This document shows, piece by piece, positions 33,537-42,176 of a stretch of 64,000 bases of DNA. The stretch's first letter is position 1; the number at the start of each line of letters is the position of its first letter. The notes beneath the pieces are model-generated. The model searched no databases. It worked only from the letters and a program-made list of their open reading frames with translations, and was not told the origin of the DNA. The position numbers and the translations under genes are program-made. The DNA is from Acidobacteria bacterium 28-1 (GTDB lineage: Bacteria; Acidobacteriota; Blastocatellia; Pyrinomonadales; Pyrinomonadaceae). Location: assembly GCA_002050365.1 (NCBI GenBank), contig MWYZ01000052.1, positions 25,626 to 89,625 of the forward strand, given 5' to 3'.

Positions 33537-34763
33537 TTACGTTACATTGTCCGCATTTTTTGCCACCATACTAACAGCCCCCATATCTGCCGTAACGTTG
33601 GCAGCCGTTTGTCCCATATCCGGTAAGGTATCTACGGCAAATAAAACAGGAATTATCTCAACAGGAAGCCCTACCGCCATAAATATCGTAACAATGGGCG
33701 CAAAAAATGATGCGCCGCTCGGCAAACCAGCCCCGCCGACGGCTGTTGCCAGCGCGACTACAAAGATAATAAGCATTTGCGAAAGCGTCAGCTCAACGTG
33801 ATACATTCGAGCGGCAAAAAATATGTATGTAACTCCCGCAATCGCACTACCCATTTTGAAAATGGCAACTGCTAACGGCAAAACCATACTTGTGACGTGA
33901 GTAGGAATGTGTAATTTTTGTTCCGCAGCTTCCACCATTGTTGGTAATGTCGCAAGTGAAGATTGAGTCCCTAGCGCGACGAATTGCGGCTGCAAACAAG
34001 CGGACATAAAGCTCAGTAAAGGAGTTTTGGTATAAAAACTGGCAATCAAGCACACTATCAATATACAAACAACTGATAAAGCGACAGAAACTGCTACGTA
34101 GAAACCCAATGCCCCGACAAGATTGACGCCCATCTGACTAGCAAGCGGGAATACGACACAGAAAATACCGAGAGGCACTATAAGAAGCACCCATTCAACG
34201 ATTTTGAGCATAACTTCGGTTACGCCTTGAAAAAAAAGAATGACTATTCTTTTCGGTTCTTCGGCAATATGATTGACAGCTAAACCGAACATTATAGAGA
34301 AAATAACAAGCGGCAAAATCGCTCCTTCTGCGGCAGATTTGAACGGATTAACCGGCACCCAGTTTACAACCTGCTCCAAAAACGAAAGTGGTTTTTCACC
34401 AGAAATAGCCGTTGTATCAATTAGATTTTCAGGAATAGAAGCCGAAGCCGGAAGTAGTTGCATCATCAATGGCATCAACACCATTGCGGCTATCAGCGAT
34501 ACGACATACAAAGTCAGGAAGACGAGCAACGTCCTTTTTAGAACAGGAGCATTGTTTATTTGTCTTGTTGAGCTAACGCTTGTGATTAGTAAAGAAATGA
34601 CGAGCGGCAACATAGTCATCTTTAAAAATCCAATCCAAATTACGCCTATCGGTTCAATCCATTTAGCAAGTGACAACAAAGCGGTGTTCTGTGTAACGGA
34701 AGCAATGATTCCTAGCCCTAAAGCAAGCAATAATGCGGTTAGTAATATCAAACTATTTTTCAT
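33537..34763 (-). CDS. dicarboxylate/amino acid:cation symporter (DAACS family)
   Basis: 408 residues with about eight membrane helices and two re-entrant loops. The DAACS signatures are present: FLKMTMLPLVISLLITSVSS (TM3 region), the serine-rich re-entrant loop as ALGTQSSLATLPTMVE, MGSAIAGVTYIFFAA, VGGAGLPSGASFFAPI and DTLPDMGQTAANVTADM, which corresponds to the substrate-binding TM8 segment. It takes up glutamate, aspartate, succinate or similar with Na+ or H+. Lower GC than the surrounding catabolic genes. Upstream are a signal-peptide remnant and a toxin-antitoxin set. Confidence 0.92.
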   Translation of the reverse strand: MKNSLILLTALLLALGLGIIASVTQNTALLSLAKWIEPIGVIWIGFLKMTMLPLVISLLITSVSSTRQINNAPVLKRTLLVFLTLYVVSLIAAMVLMPLMMQLLPASASIPENLIDTTAISGEKPLSFLEQVVNWVPVNPFKSAAEGAILPLVIFSIMFGLAVNHIAEEPKRIVILFFQGVTEVMLKIVEWVLLIVPLGIFCVVFPLASQMGVNLVGALGFYVAVSVALSVVCILIVCLIASFYTKTPLLSFMSACLQPQFVALGTQSSLATLPTMVEAAEQKLHIPTHVTSMVLPLAVAIFKMGSAIAGVTYIFFAARMYHVELTLSQMLIIFVVALATAVGGAGLPSGASFFAPIVTIFMAVGLPVEIIPVLFAVDTLPDMGQTAANVTADMGAVSMVAKNADNVT

Positions 34764-34797
34764 AGATTGTATTTTTCCTTGTCATTGTTAGTTGACT

Positions 34798-34851
34798 TCA
34801 TATTCCGCACAGCAGTAAAAAGAATGTCGCAATAAGTAGATTTTGTTTCAT
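34798..34851 (-). pseudogene. orphan signal-peptide remnant
   Basis: The ATG at 34851 encodes MKQNLLIATFFLLLCGI then TGA. This resembles the first 17 residues of an exported or lipoprotein precursor and the MKQIILL-type leaders of two other genes in this window. Nothing follows in frame, so it is probably the 5' stub of a lost gene. Confidence 0.4.
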
Positions 34852-34964
34852 CAGCAACCTCCGTAAATCGTTTTACACAAAGCTGCCGAACGGCGAAATT
34901 TACAAGTGATGACACAAACCGCGCCGCTCTTTTTTCTACCTGAATCGAGCGCGGTAATTGTTTG

Positions 34965-35228
34965 TTACTGCCCGCGCAAAATTTGTCTGATGTCCGCATT
35001 CGCCGGGTCAATATCAATCATCAAATCGCCGCCGCGCCGCCCGACGTAATCTCTCGCACCGTAATGCACGCGCCACAGCCAAACGCCTTTTGCCAAATGC
35101 TGCGAAACGGTAATCAAACTCGTTCCGACATCAACGCCCAACTCTTTCGCTTTACGATTCGCCGAAGCCAAAACCTGCGCTACCGAAACGGCGATTTCAT
35201 CTTGTAAAGTTTCGTTATTCACAATCAA
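34965..35228 (-). CDS. uncharacterised 87-residue protein downstream of vapC
   Basis: The start codon overlaps the PIN toxin stop by 4 nt, so this is the third gene of the phd-vapC operon. The sequence reads as a compact alpha/beta protein (SVAQVLASANRKAKELGVDV, then YVGRRGGDLMIDIDPANADI) with no signal peptide or membrane segment. I do not recognise the family. It could be an accessory chaperone-like or unrelated passenger gene. Confidence 0.65.
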   Translation of the reverse strand: MIVNNETLQDEIAVSVAQVLASANRKAKELGVDVGTSLITVSQHLAKGVWLWRVHYGARDYVGRRGGDLMIDIDPANADIRQILRGQ

Positions 35229-35665
35229 CTCAATAAAATCTCTGTGAATCCTGCCTTTTCCGCCACTTTCGCCAAGCGTTCGTCAGCCGTGATGAATGGA
35301 CGACGGCGTGGTTTTTCCTGACACCAAACGAGAGCCGCCGCGAGTTGGAACGAATCCAAAGCCCGCAAACCGTAATTTTCGGGTAAATCGTTTGCCAACT
35401 CTAAAATTCTTTCGACGGGCGAAACGATGCGGCAAGTTTTCTTGAGTTTCTCCCACAAACGCGAGGCTTTGACCGTTTCTTTTTCCGTCAAATGACCGTC
35501 GCGTTTGAGCCGCGCCAAACCACTGTTTATTTCAACCGAAGTTCCCCACCAAACGACGATTTTCGGATATTTTCGCAGCCACTTTTTTGACTGTGTTGTA
35601 AAAATTTGCGAACAGCAAAGCGGCAGTGCCGCGCTCGTGTCCCAAAAGGCAATTTCAGTCTTCAT
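35225..35665 (-). CDS. PIN-domain toxin (VapC-like)
   Basis: 146 residues from the ATG at 35665 (MKTEIAFWDTSAALPL); an ATG at 35677 is an alternative. PIN residues: AFWDTSAALPL, SVEINSGLARL, LRALDSFQLAAAL and ITADERLAKVAEKA. It overlaps the Phd-like antitoxin by 11 nt. Probable RNA-cleaving toxin, third PIN toxin in the window. Confidence 0.88.
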   Translation of the reverse strand: MKTEIAFWDTSAALPLCCSQIFTTQSKKWLRKYPKIVVWWGTSVEINSGLARLKRDGHLTEKETVKASRLWEKLKKTCRIVSPVERILELANDLPENYGLRALDSFQLAAALVWCQEKPRRRPFITADERLAKVAEKAGFTEILLS

Positions 35666-35945
35666 CGCGTTCGTCAATTACGGCTTTGATTGCCGTTTCG
35701 CTTTTCAAAGCGGAGCGTTTTTCTTTCAAAAATGATTCGCCAATCTCGCTTTCTTTGGGCAGACGCAAAATGCCCGCCGCCGCCAAAGCCAACTCTTCGG
35801 CTGAAAAATCCGAAGTATTGTGAAGCGGAACGATTTTGGCAATCGGTTGATTTCTATCGCTTATCAGAATTTCCTCGCCGCGTTTTACGTCGGCTAGAAA
35901 ACTGCTCAAATGGTTTTTTAGTTCGGCAATGTTTGTAGTTCTCAT
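35655..35945 (-). CDS. Phd/YefM-family antitoxin
   Basis: 96 residues. The N-terminus TTNIAELKNHLSSFLADVKR followed by GEEILISDRNQPIAKIVPL is the Phd/YefM DNA-binding fold almost in full. The C-terminal half is charged and would wrap the toxin. First gene of the operon with the PIN toxin and the 87-residue protein. It lies between the symporter and the aminotransferase of the pyrimidine pathway. Confidence 0.92.
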   Translation of the reverse strand: MRTTNIAELKNHLSSFLADVKRGEEILISDRNQPIAKIVPLHNTSDFSAEELALAAAGILRLPKESEIGESFLKEKRSALKSETAIKAVIDERDED

Positions 35946-35983
35946 AGTTTATAAAACCTCAACTTAGCCATTATAGCCAAGTC

Positions 35984-37285
35984 TTAGCATAACGCGAAAC
36001 CTTTATCTAAAGCCGCAACAAGCTCGTCAACATTATCCTTCGTCGAATTGAGCATCATTCCCGTGCGAATCACGTTGCCGTAAAGCCCGCCTTTGCCGAT
36101 GAGAACGCCGCGCCGCTTGGTTTCTTCAAAGACTTTTAAGACGGCTTCGGGCGCAGGTTCTTTCGTTTCGCGGTTTTTTACTAATTCAAGTCCCTGCATC
36201 AAACCCATTCCGCGCACGTCGCCGATAATCGGATATTTTTCTTTTAATTCTTCCAACTTTTCGCGTAAATATCCGCCGATGATTCGCGCGTTTGTCCGCA
36301 AATCTTCTTCTTCAATTAATTTGACAACGGCGAGCGCGGCGGTGGTCGAAACGGGATTGCCGCCGAACGTGGCAAAAGTCAAGCCTGGAAATTTGTCGGC
36401 GACTTCCGCCGTCGCAATCGTCCAGCCGATTGGAACGCCATTGCCCATTCCTTTCGCCGACGTGATGATGTCGGGCTTCACGCCGGAATGCTCGATGCCG
36501 AACCATTTATCGCCCGTACGTCCCCAGCCGGTCTGCACTTCGTCGGCAATAAAAAGCCCGCCGTGTTTGCGCGTGATTTCTTCGACTCGCTCGAAATAAC
36601 CGGCGGGCGGAACGATGAAACCGCCGACACCTAGAATCGGTTCAGCCATAAACGCGGCGATTTCGCCGGTCGTCGCGGTCATAATTACGTCTTCGACATC
36701 TTCGGCGCACGCCGCGCCGCAACTGTCCGGTTTCAAATTAAACGGACAGCGGTAGCAATACGGAGCGCGGGCGTGGACGATTCCGGCAACCTGCGACGGC
36801 AGCGGTCGCCAAGTCGAATGCCCGACGCTCGAAAGCGCGGTCGCGCTTCTGCCCGAATAGCTATGCCGAAGCACGACGATTTCGTGCCGTCCGGTCGCCA
36901 ACTTCGCCGCCATAATCGCCGTGTCGTTCGCTTCCGTTCCAGAATTTGAAAAGAAAGATTTTTGTAATTTTCCCGGCGCGATTTCCGCGAGCTTTTCCGC
37001 CAAATCCGATTGCGGGTTGTTCGCATAAAGCGCGGAAGTATGCTGCAAAGTATTGACTTGCTCAATAATCGCCTGGTTGATTTTCGGATTCGCGTGTCCG
37101 ACGCTGACTGTCAGCACGCCGCCGAAGCAGTCGAGATAGCGATTGCCCGCGTCGTCCCAAACGTATTCGCCTTCACCTTTGACCAAAGCAAGAGGCTCTT
37201 GATAATAAGTGGCGACCGCCGGAAAAAGAAATTCCTTGTGCTTTCGCACGGTTTCAGATTGTTGTTTTTGTTCTGTTGGATTCAT
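35984..37285 (-). CDS. class III PLP aminotransferase, AGXT2-like (beta-alanine or alanine:glyoxylate)
   Basis: 433 residues. Class III features: SFFSNSGTEANDTAIMAAK for PLP phosphate binding, LFIADEVQTGWGRTG with the PLP-contacting Asp, and the Schiff-base lysine in ITSAKGMGNG. The YCYRCPFNLKPDSCG segment is typical of the AGXT2-like group, which includes beta-alanine:pyruvate and alanine:glyoxylate aminotransferases. With hydA, the nitrilase and semialdehyde dehydrogenase nearby, it most likely converts beta-alanine to malonate semialdehyde. A perfect hairpin lies 21 nt upstream of the start. Confidence 0.88.
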   Translation of the reverse strand: MNPTEQKQQSETVRKHKEFLFPAVATYYQEPLALVKGEGEYVWDDAGNRYLDCFGGVLTVSVGHANPKINQAIIEQVNTLQHTSALYANNPQSDLAEKLAEIAPGKLQKSFFSNSGTEANDTAIMAAKLATGRHEIVVLRHSYSGRSATALSSVGHSTWRPLPSQVAGIVHARAPYCYRCPFNLKPDSCGAACAEDVEDVIMTATTGEIAAFMAEPILGVGGFIVPPAGYFERVEEITRKHGGLFIADEVQTGWGRTGDKWFGIEHSGVKPDIITSAKGMGNGVPIGWTIATAEVADKFPGLTFATFGGNPVSTTAALAVVKLIEEEDLRTNARIIGGYLREKLEELKEKYPIIGDVRGMGLMQGLELVKNRETKEPAPEAVLKVFEETKRRGVLIGKGGLYGNVIRTGMMLNSTKDNVDELVAALDKGFALC

Positions 37286-37305
37286 ATATTTTTTAGCGCA
37301 ATGCG

Positions 37306-37342
37306 AATAACTTTGTAGGACTAGCTTCGTCCTACAAAGTTA
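37306..37342. terminator. perfect 15-bp hairpin between prolyl oligopeptidase and aminotransferase
   Basis: ATAACTTTGTAGGAC pairs perfectly with GTCCTACAAAGTTAT around a 7-nt loop. A T-run follows on the plus strand only. For the minus-strand genes here it would act as a roadblock or RNA-stability element rather than a classic rho-independent terminator. The TAGGAC/GTCCTA arms could also be a repeat family member. Confidence 0.6.
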
Positions 37343-37360
37343 TTTTTAACGGGTTAATTT

Positions 37361-39532
37361 TTACTTCAATTGTTGAAACAAAAGCGCATAAATATCGGCG
37401 TTCTCTTCGTTGCGCTGTTTTTTAGTCGAGCCGATACCGTGTCCCGCGTCGTAATCGACGCGCAACAGAACGGGTTTGCCGCTTGCGGTTGCCGCTTGCA
37501 GACGCGCCGCCATTTTTGCCGACATCCACGGCTCGACGCGCGGGTCGTTGATGCCGTGCGTCAGCATCACCGCCGGATATTTCACGCCGTCTTTGACTTT
37601 GTGATAGCCGTCCATAGACAGCAGCGCTTTGAAACCTTCTTCGGTTTTAAACGTGCCGAATTCGGGAATGTTCGGCACGCCGTTCGATGTCGTTTCCGCC
37701 CGCAGAGCGTTGTTCAAACCGACCGCGCTGACCGCCGCGCCGAATAAATCCGGTCTTTCGGTAATCGAGTTGCTGATTAAAATCCCGCCCGCGCTGCCGC
37801 CGATGATTCCCAAATGTTGGGGCGAAGTGTATTTTTCTGCGATGAGGTATTCGGCGCAGGCGATAAAATCTTTCCACGTATTCGATTTAGTCGCGCCTTT
37901 GCCCGCCAGATGCCATTCTTCGCCGTATTCACCGCCGCCGCGAATGCCCGTAATGGCGACGATGCCACCGCGATTAAGCCACGGCAGCGAGCCGGAAGCA
38001 AAATACGGCGAGGTGTTTTCGATTCCGTAAGCACCGTAACCACGCATCAAAACCGGATTTGTGCCGTTGCGCTTCAAGCCTTTTTTGTAAATAATCACGA
38101 GCGGAATCATCACCCCGTCGTAGCTTCGCGCCTTGGCGTTGACGACCTCGAGGCTGCTCATATCAATCCCAATCGGCGGCACAAGGCGCGTATCGGTTGC
38201 CGTTCGAGTTTTCGGATCGTAGAGAAAATTCGCCGACGATTTCGTCCACGAATCCAGATTGAAATAAACGCCGTCCACATCCGGGTAAGTGCCGACAATT
38301 GATGCCGAACCCTCATACGGAAGGCGAAGCGGTTCGGCTTTTTTCGTCTTGTAATCAACGCGGTAAATTTTGCGTGTTCCGCCGTCGAGCGTTTGCACGT
38401 AAAGCGCGTCGCGCGCCGCCGCCGCAGATTCGACAACCGCTTCGCTCGCCGGAAATACGATGTCGGCTTGCTTTACGTCCGGGTTTTTCAGGTTGACGTG
38501 AACGATTTTATAGCGCGGCGTGTTTTTGAAGGTGGTCAAATAAACGTCGTCGCCATAAATGTCAAAATTGCTGACTTCGTCGTCGAGATTGGCAATTTTT
38601 CGCCACTCGATTGCGGCGGGCGAATTACCCTTGAGCGCGCCGAGCGGGGCGACATATAATTCGCTGTTCGGCGATACTCCCGAATTAACGATGGCGAACA
38701 TGTATTTTGAATCGAGTGGAACAGCGAGGAACGGCAGCGGCATCGTTTCAAGTTTAATTTTCGGGTTGACTTCGTAACCGAAAACGGCTTTGTCCGCGTC
38801 GGCGTTCGTGCCTAAGACGTGCAGATAAACGCGGCTTTTCTGATACAAATCGGTCGGCGGCGCGTCGGGTGCGAGTTTTTGCAGCCGGTTATAAACGAAA
38901 GATTTTCCATCGGGCAGCCAATCGCCCGCGCCGAAGCGTGCGCGGTCAATCAATTCGCCCGTGTCTTTACCGGTCGCGGTTTCGACCACGCGCAATTCGC
39001 CGTTTTCGCTGCCTCCGATTGAAGAAATGTAAGACACATACTTGCCGTCTTGCGAAGCGCTGAAACCGCCGATTGAACGGCGTTTGCCGTCGCTCGCTAT
39101 TTTGTCAGGGTCAACAAGAATGCGTTCCGCGCCGCTTAAACCTTCGCGGACGTAAATTCTGAAATCGTTTTCTTCGGGGGCGCGGCGGTTGTAAAAATAC
39201 AAATTGCCGCGCCGCTGAATACCGCCGACGCGCGTTCCGACATCGCTCAGAGAATTAAGCTCTTTCAAAATTTCTTCGCGCATCGGCAGCCGGTCGAGAT
39301 AAGCGCGTGCGTAATCGGCTTGCGCCCGAAACCATTTTTGCGTCTCGTCCGCCTTCACATTTTCCATCCAGCGATACGGGTCAGTAATTTTCTGACCGAA
39401 ATACTCGTCCGTGACGTTGCGAACTTCGGCTTTCGGCGGCGCAGTTTGGGCAAAAATTTGCAATGCAAAAATCGCCGAAAAAAACGCGCCGAAGAAAAGT
39501 TTCCGCCTTGATAAATTTGTTGTGTCGTTCAT
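37361..39532 (-). CDS. prolyl oligopeptidase (S9A), exported
   Basis: 723 residues. A signal peptide is at the N-terminus (RRKLFFGAFFSAIFALQIFAQ region). The N-terminal beta-propeller starts with DEYFGQKITDPYRWMENVK, the usual family opening. The C-terminal alpha/beta hydrolase domain has Ser in GIIGGSAGGILISNS, Asp in HGINDPRVEPWMS and His in DYDAGHGIGSTK. It cleaves short peptides after proline, probably in the periplasm. The nucleophile box has Ala where many homologues have Asn (GGSNGG). Upstream neighbour is a DUF885 peptidase, 27 nt away, so the two may be co-expressed peptide scavengers. Confidence 0.92.
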   Translation of the reverse strand: MNDTTNLSRRKLFFGAFFSAIFALQIFAQTAPPKAEVRNVTDEYFGQKITDPYRWMENVKADETQKWFRAQADYARAYLDRLPMREEILKELNSLSDVGTRVGGIQRRGNLYFYNRRAPEENDFRIYVREGLSGAERILVDPDKIASDGKRRSIGGFSASQDGKYVSYISSIGGSENGELRVVETATGKDTGELIDRARFGAGDWLPDGKSFVYNRLQKLAPDAPPTDLYQKSRVYLHVLGTNADADKAVFGYEVNPKIKLETMPLPFLAVPLDSKYMFAIVNSGVSPNSELYVAPLGALKGNSPAAIEWRKIANLDDEVSNFDIYGDDVYLTTFKNTPRYKIVHVNLKNPDVKQADIVFPASEAVVESAAAARDALYVQTLDGGTRKIYRVDYKTKKAEPLRLPYEGSASIVGTYPDVDGVYFNLDSWTKSSANFLYDPKTRTATDTRLVPPIGIDMSSLEVVNAKARSYDGVMIPLVIIYKKGLKRNGTNPVLMRGYGAYGIENTSPYFASGSLPWLNRGGIVAITGIRGGGEYGEEWHLAGKGATKSNTWKDFIACAEYLIAEKYTSPQHLGIIGGSAGGILISNSITERPDLFGAAVSAVGLNNALRAETTSNGVPNIPEFGTFKTEEGFKALLSMDGYHKVKDGVKYPAVMLTHGINDPRVEPWMSAKMAARLQAATASGKPVLLRVDYDAGHGIGSTKKQRNEENADIYALLFQQLK

Positions 39533-39559
39533 AGTAGCCTCCTTTTGGTTTGTTGAAAA

Positions 39560-41317
39560 TTAAAATAACGAACCGTTATCGCCGCTTCCCATCATCGCAC
39601 GGCGCACAAACGGAATCGGCGGACCGCCGTATTGCAAAAACGCATCGTGAAATTGCTTCCAAGCATTGCGCCCGCCGCGCGAAGCCGTCCAATCATCGCG
39701 CAGCTTGCGAATCATCAATTTGCCCATCGTGTAATTCAGGTATGCAGAGTCGAAAGTTCCACGCTCGGCTTGCTGTTCCGCGCTCCCTTCGTCTTGGAAG
39801 CCTTGTTCGAGAAACATTTTTTTCGATTCCTCGACCGTCATTCCTTTCGTGTGCATTCCGATTGCCGACAAAAATCGTACGTTTCGCAAAAGCGCTTCCT
39901 GCAATTGCCCGATGTGCATTTCCGTGTCGCCTGTGCCAAGCCCCGCGTCATACATCATTTCTTCGGTGTAATGCGCCCAGCCTTCGGCGAAAGCGTAACC
40001 GACAAAGACTTGACCAAATTTCGATTTCGAGCGGTTGGCGTGTAGAAATTGAACGAAGTGTCCGGGATAAACTTCGTGAACTGACGTGAAAAGCAAACTG
40101 CCTTTTCCGGGAATATAAGCGTCTTGTTTCTGTTTCGACCAAGACGGATTCGGCGGCGAAACGTAATAAACCGACGGCAGATTATTTTCAAAAGGTCCCG
40201 GAATATTGATATACGCAAAATTCCAAGCCTTATACGGCGGAGCTTGTTTGACTTGGGCTTCTTCCGTGCCGGGAATCGTTAAAACATCTTTTTCCTGTAT
40301 AAATTTCCGCAAGTCGCCAAGCTGTTTCGTCGCCGCGTCAACGACGTTCGTACCTTCCGCTTTGTTCGCCGAAGCCTTCGCCATACATTGCAAAAGCGTT
40401 TGATTTGGCGTAAATTTTTGGCATTCTTCTCTCAGCGTGTTCGTGTTTCTTGCCAAATCCTGCTTGCCTATTTCCTCGAGTTTTGCCAAATCAACGTCAA
40501 CGCCTTCGGTCGCTTTGAGCATCTGCTTAAACTTGTCCGCGCCGAGCGCGAAATTATCGTTTGCGCTCTTTTCCTGCTCACCGAGCCAAACGTCAAAATC
40601 TTTCACGGCTTTAATCGCGCCGTCGTTCGCTTCTTTGAAATCCTTTTGCGACTGTTCATCTTTGACCGAAGCAAAAACCGTCGGCACGTCTTTTGAGTAA
40701 AAATCCGCGAGTCCGCCAATCGTCGTGCGCCCGATTTTTACTAATGTCTTCGGAAGCGGGAGCTTTAAATTTGCTTTGATTTGCTGAAGCGCGTTCGGCA
40801 CATTTTTGGCGTAGAGTGTGTAAGATTTCATCCGCGTTTCAAGCGGCGCGTATTCGCGCGAAACATAAACGTCCGGGTCAATCGAATCTGAATAAAAATA
40901 AGGATTCGTGTGCGGTTGGTCAGCCGTCTCGCGCCAGAACAAATCTTTGTCTATTTGTGCAATCAAATAATCGCGTTCAAATCTCTGCCGTTCATCAAGC
41001 TGGTCGTCTTTGAAACCGGCAGCTTTGTCGCGTTCGGCGTGAAGTCGCTGAATCTCTTTCTTCAAACCGTCCTCGCTCCAATCGGGCAATTTCCCGTCAA
41101 ACTCGTGCTTGCCCTGCACAACGGCAAAATCGGGACGCGCGGCAAAATAATCGTTCAAAAATCCTTCGACGTATTTGTCCCATTGGTTGTTTACCGTTGC
41201 CGTGTTCGCATTTGTATTCGCCGTTTGATTCGATTGCGGCGCGTTCGTCGGCTGCCCGCAACCCACAAAGACAGCCGTCAATGCTAAAATGAAAATATAA
41301 AAATTTAATCGCATCAT
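39560..41317 (-). CDS. DUF885 lipoprotein, predicted metallopeptidase
   Basis: 585 residues. A lipoprotein signal (LTAVFVGCGQ, with the lipobox Cys near residue 20) is followed by an Asn/Thr-rich linker. The DUF885 domain contains the zinc-binding HExxH-like motif as FTSVHEVYPGHFVQFLHANR, plus AYAEGWAHY-type FAEGWAHYTEEMMYD. DUF885 proteins are predicted metallopeptidases of the thermolysin-like group. Start: tandem ATGs at 41317 and 41314 behind GGAGAAATT. It probably acts in the periplasm or at the outer membrane with the neighbouring prolyl oligopeptidase. Confidence 0.88.
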   Translation of the reverse strand: MMRLNFYIFILALTAVFVGCGQPTNAPQSNQTANTNANTATVNNQWDKYVEGFLNDYFAARPDFAVVQGKHEFDGKLPDWSEDGLKKEIQRLHAERDKAAGFKDDQLDERQRFERDYLIAQIDKDLFWRETADQPHTNPYFYSDSIDPDVYVSREYAPLETRMKSYTLYAKNVPNALQQIKANLKLPLPKTLVKIGRTTIGGLADFYSKDVPTVFASVKDEQSQKDFKEANDGAIKAVKDFDVWLGEQEKSANDNFALGADKFKQMLKATEGVDVDLAKLEEIGKQDLARNTNTLREECQKFTPNQTLLQCMAKASANKAEGTNVVDAATKQLGDLRKFIQEKDVLTIPGTEEAQVKQAPPYKAWNFAYINIPGPFENNLPSVYYVSPPNPSWSKQKQDAYIPGKGSLLFTSVHEVYPGHFVQFLHANRSKSKFGQVFVGYAFAEGWAHYTEEMMYDAGLGTGDTEMHIGQLQEALLRNVRFLSAIGMHTKGMTVEESKKMFLEQGFQDEGSAEQQAERGTFDSAYLNYTMGKLMIRKLRDDWTASRGGRNAWKQFHDAFLQYGGPPIPFVRRAMMGSGDNGSLF

Positions 41318-41355
41318 AATTTCTCCAATATTTTTAATAATTGCCTTCGCCGAAG

Positions 41356-41904
41356 TTAATCTTGTTTCAAACAGGACTTGCTTGACACTTTATCGGCGGA
41401 TTCGCGGGCTTTCACGTTCGCGTCGGCAGTGAACTTAATCTTGTCAACAACGCAAATCTCCTTCACAGTGATTTTCGCCACCAGCAAATAAGAAGTTTCG
41501 TCGTTAGGATTTTCAGGGTTGCTTTGCACGTTAAAGCGGATGATAAGAGCTATCGGTACAATTTTATCTTTCTCTTTTTTTACTCGCCATTCGGCTTTAT
41601 TGCCGATGGAATGGAAAGCTGCGGTGTCGAAATCAATCCGATGTTCGCTGCCGCCGGGCGCGATTACCGTCACGCTCATTCGCAAATCAAAGTCGTTCAC
41701 TTTCAATTTATAACCGGTTATTCCGGGACAATCCGCGATATAAAGCGCAGTATCTTCTTCAATCGTTTTGCATTTCTTGCCTATCAAGTCGGTGTATTGA
41801 CTTTGAATTTTCTGCGCTGAAACAGTAGGTGCGACGCAAAATAAAATCAGCATTGCCGCAAATGTTAAAATAGTTTTTATACTTTGTCGCTTTAGAATTT
41901 TCAA
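41356..41904 (-). CDS. exported protein of unknown function, TTG start from an ALDH tail
   Basis: 182 residues from a TTG at 41904. A longer frame extends into the duplicated aldehyde dehydrogenase tail in the wrong frame and is rejected. The chosen start overlaps the tail's TGA stop (TTGA), and its ribosome site, GAAGGAAAT, is itself part of the tail. The leader (SIKTILTFAAMLILFCVAPTVSAQ) is a good signal peptide. The mature part has CKTIEEDTALYIADCPGITG and a C-terminal CVVDKIKF...SKSCLKQD, with four cysteines that could form disulphides. I do not recognise the family. Confidence 0.7.
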   Translation of the reverse strand: MKILKRQSIKTILTFAAMLILFCVAPTVSAQKIQSQYTDLIGKKCKTIEEDTALYIADCPGITGYKLKVNDFDLRMSVTVIAPGGSEHRIDFDTAAFHSIGNKAEWRVKKEKDKIVPIALIIRFNVQSNPENPNDETSYLLVAKITVKEICVVDKIKFTADANVKARESADKVSSKSCLKQD

Positions 41905-41979
41905 TAAAGATTTCCTTCGCGCTTGCGTCCCGTGTAATCTACATAAACGACTTTCAATTCCGTGTGAAAATCGAACGAG
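41901..41979 (-). repeat. aldehyde dehydrogenase 3'-end copy
   Basis: Encodes FDFHTELKVVYVDYTGRKRE then GNLY and TGA, matching the last 25 codons of the gene at 42387-43864. Of five altered codons four are silent and one changes Tyr to His. The copy begins 9 nt after the hicA stop, so hicBA lies exactly between the real gene end and this duplicate. Confidence 0.93.
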
Positions 41980-41987
41980 GTTAAAAC

Positions 41988-42176
41988 CTATTTCGCAGGT
42001 GGAATTCCCAAGTCTTTGCAAATCTTCTTAACTAAATTGTCTCTGACTTCCGTATAACGCGGCACGGCTGAACGCTTGTTCTGCGCTGCATTGTGCCACC
42101 ACGAATGACTCGCGCCTTCGCGCAAAAGCTCGCAACCGTGCGAGTGAAGATAGCGAATCAAATCTCTGCGCTTCAT
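41988..42176 (-). CDS. hicA: HicA toxin
   Basis: 62 residues with the double-stranded-RNA-binding-like fold of HicA: KRRDLIRYLHSHGCELLREG, then the catalytic His in SHSWWHN, and a C-terminal RDNLVKKICKDLGIP helix. It is an mRNA interferase neutralised by HicB. It overlaps hicB by 4 nt (ATGA), with the antitoxin first, the reverse of the commonest hicAB order but well known. Confidence 0.93.
   Translation of the reverse strand: MKRRDLIRYLHSHGCELLREGASHSWWHNAAQNKRSAVPRYTEVRDNLVKKICKDLGIPPAK

Noticed and set aside
34760..35017. 85-codon minus-strand reading frame upstream of the symporter
   Set aside because: Arg/Cys-rich and overlapping the better-supported 87-residue gene in another frame, with no family resemblance. 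Most of it is intergenic.
41338..41360. Possible third aldehyde dehydrogenase tail (GEGNY then stop) before the DUF885 gene
   Set aside because: Only about 18 nt resemble the tail; too short to separate from chance.
41905..42021. Longer N-terminus for the exported protein at 41356-41904
   Set aside because: The extension translates the duplicated dehydrogenase tail in a non-native frame and would bury the signal peptide.
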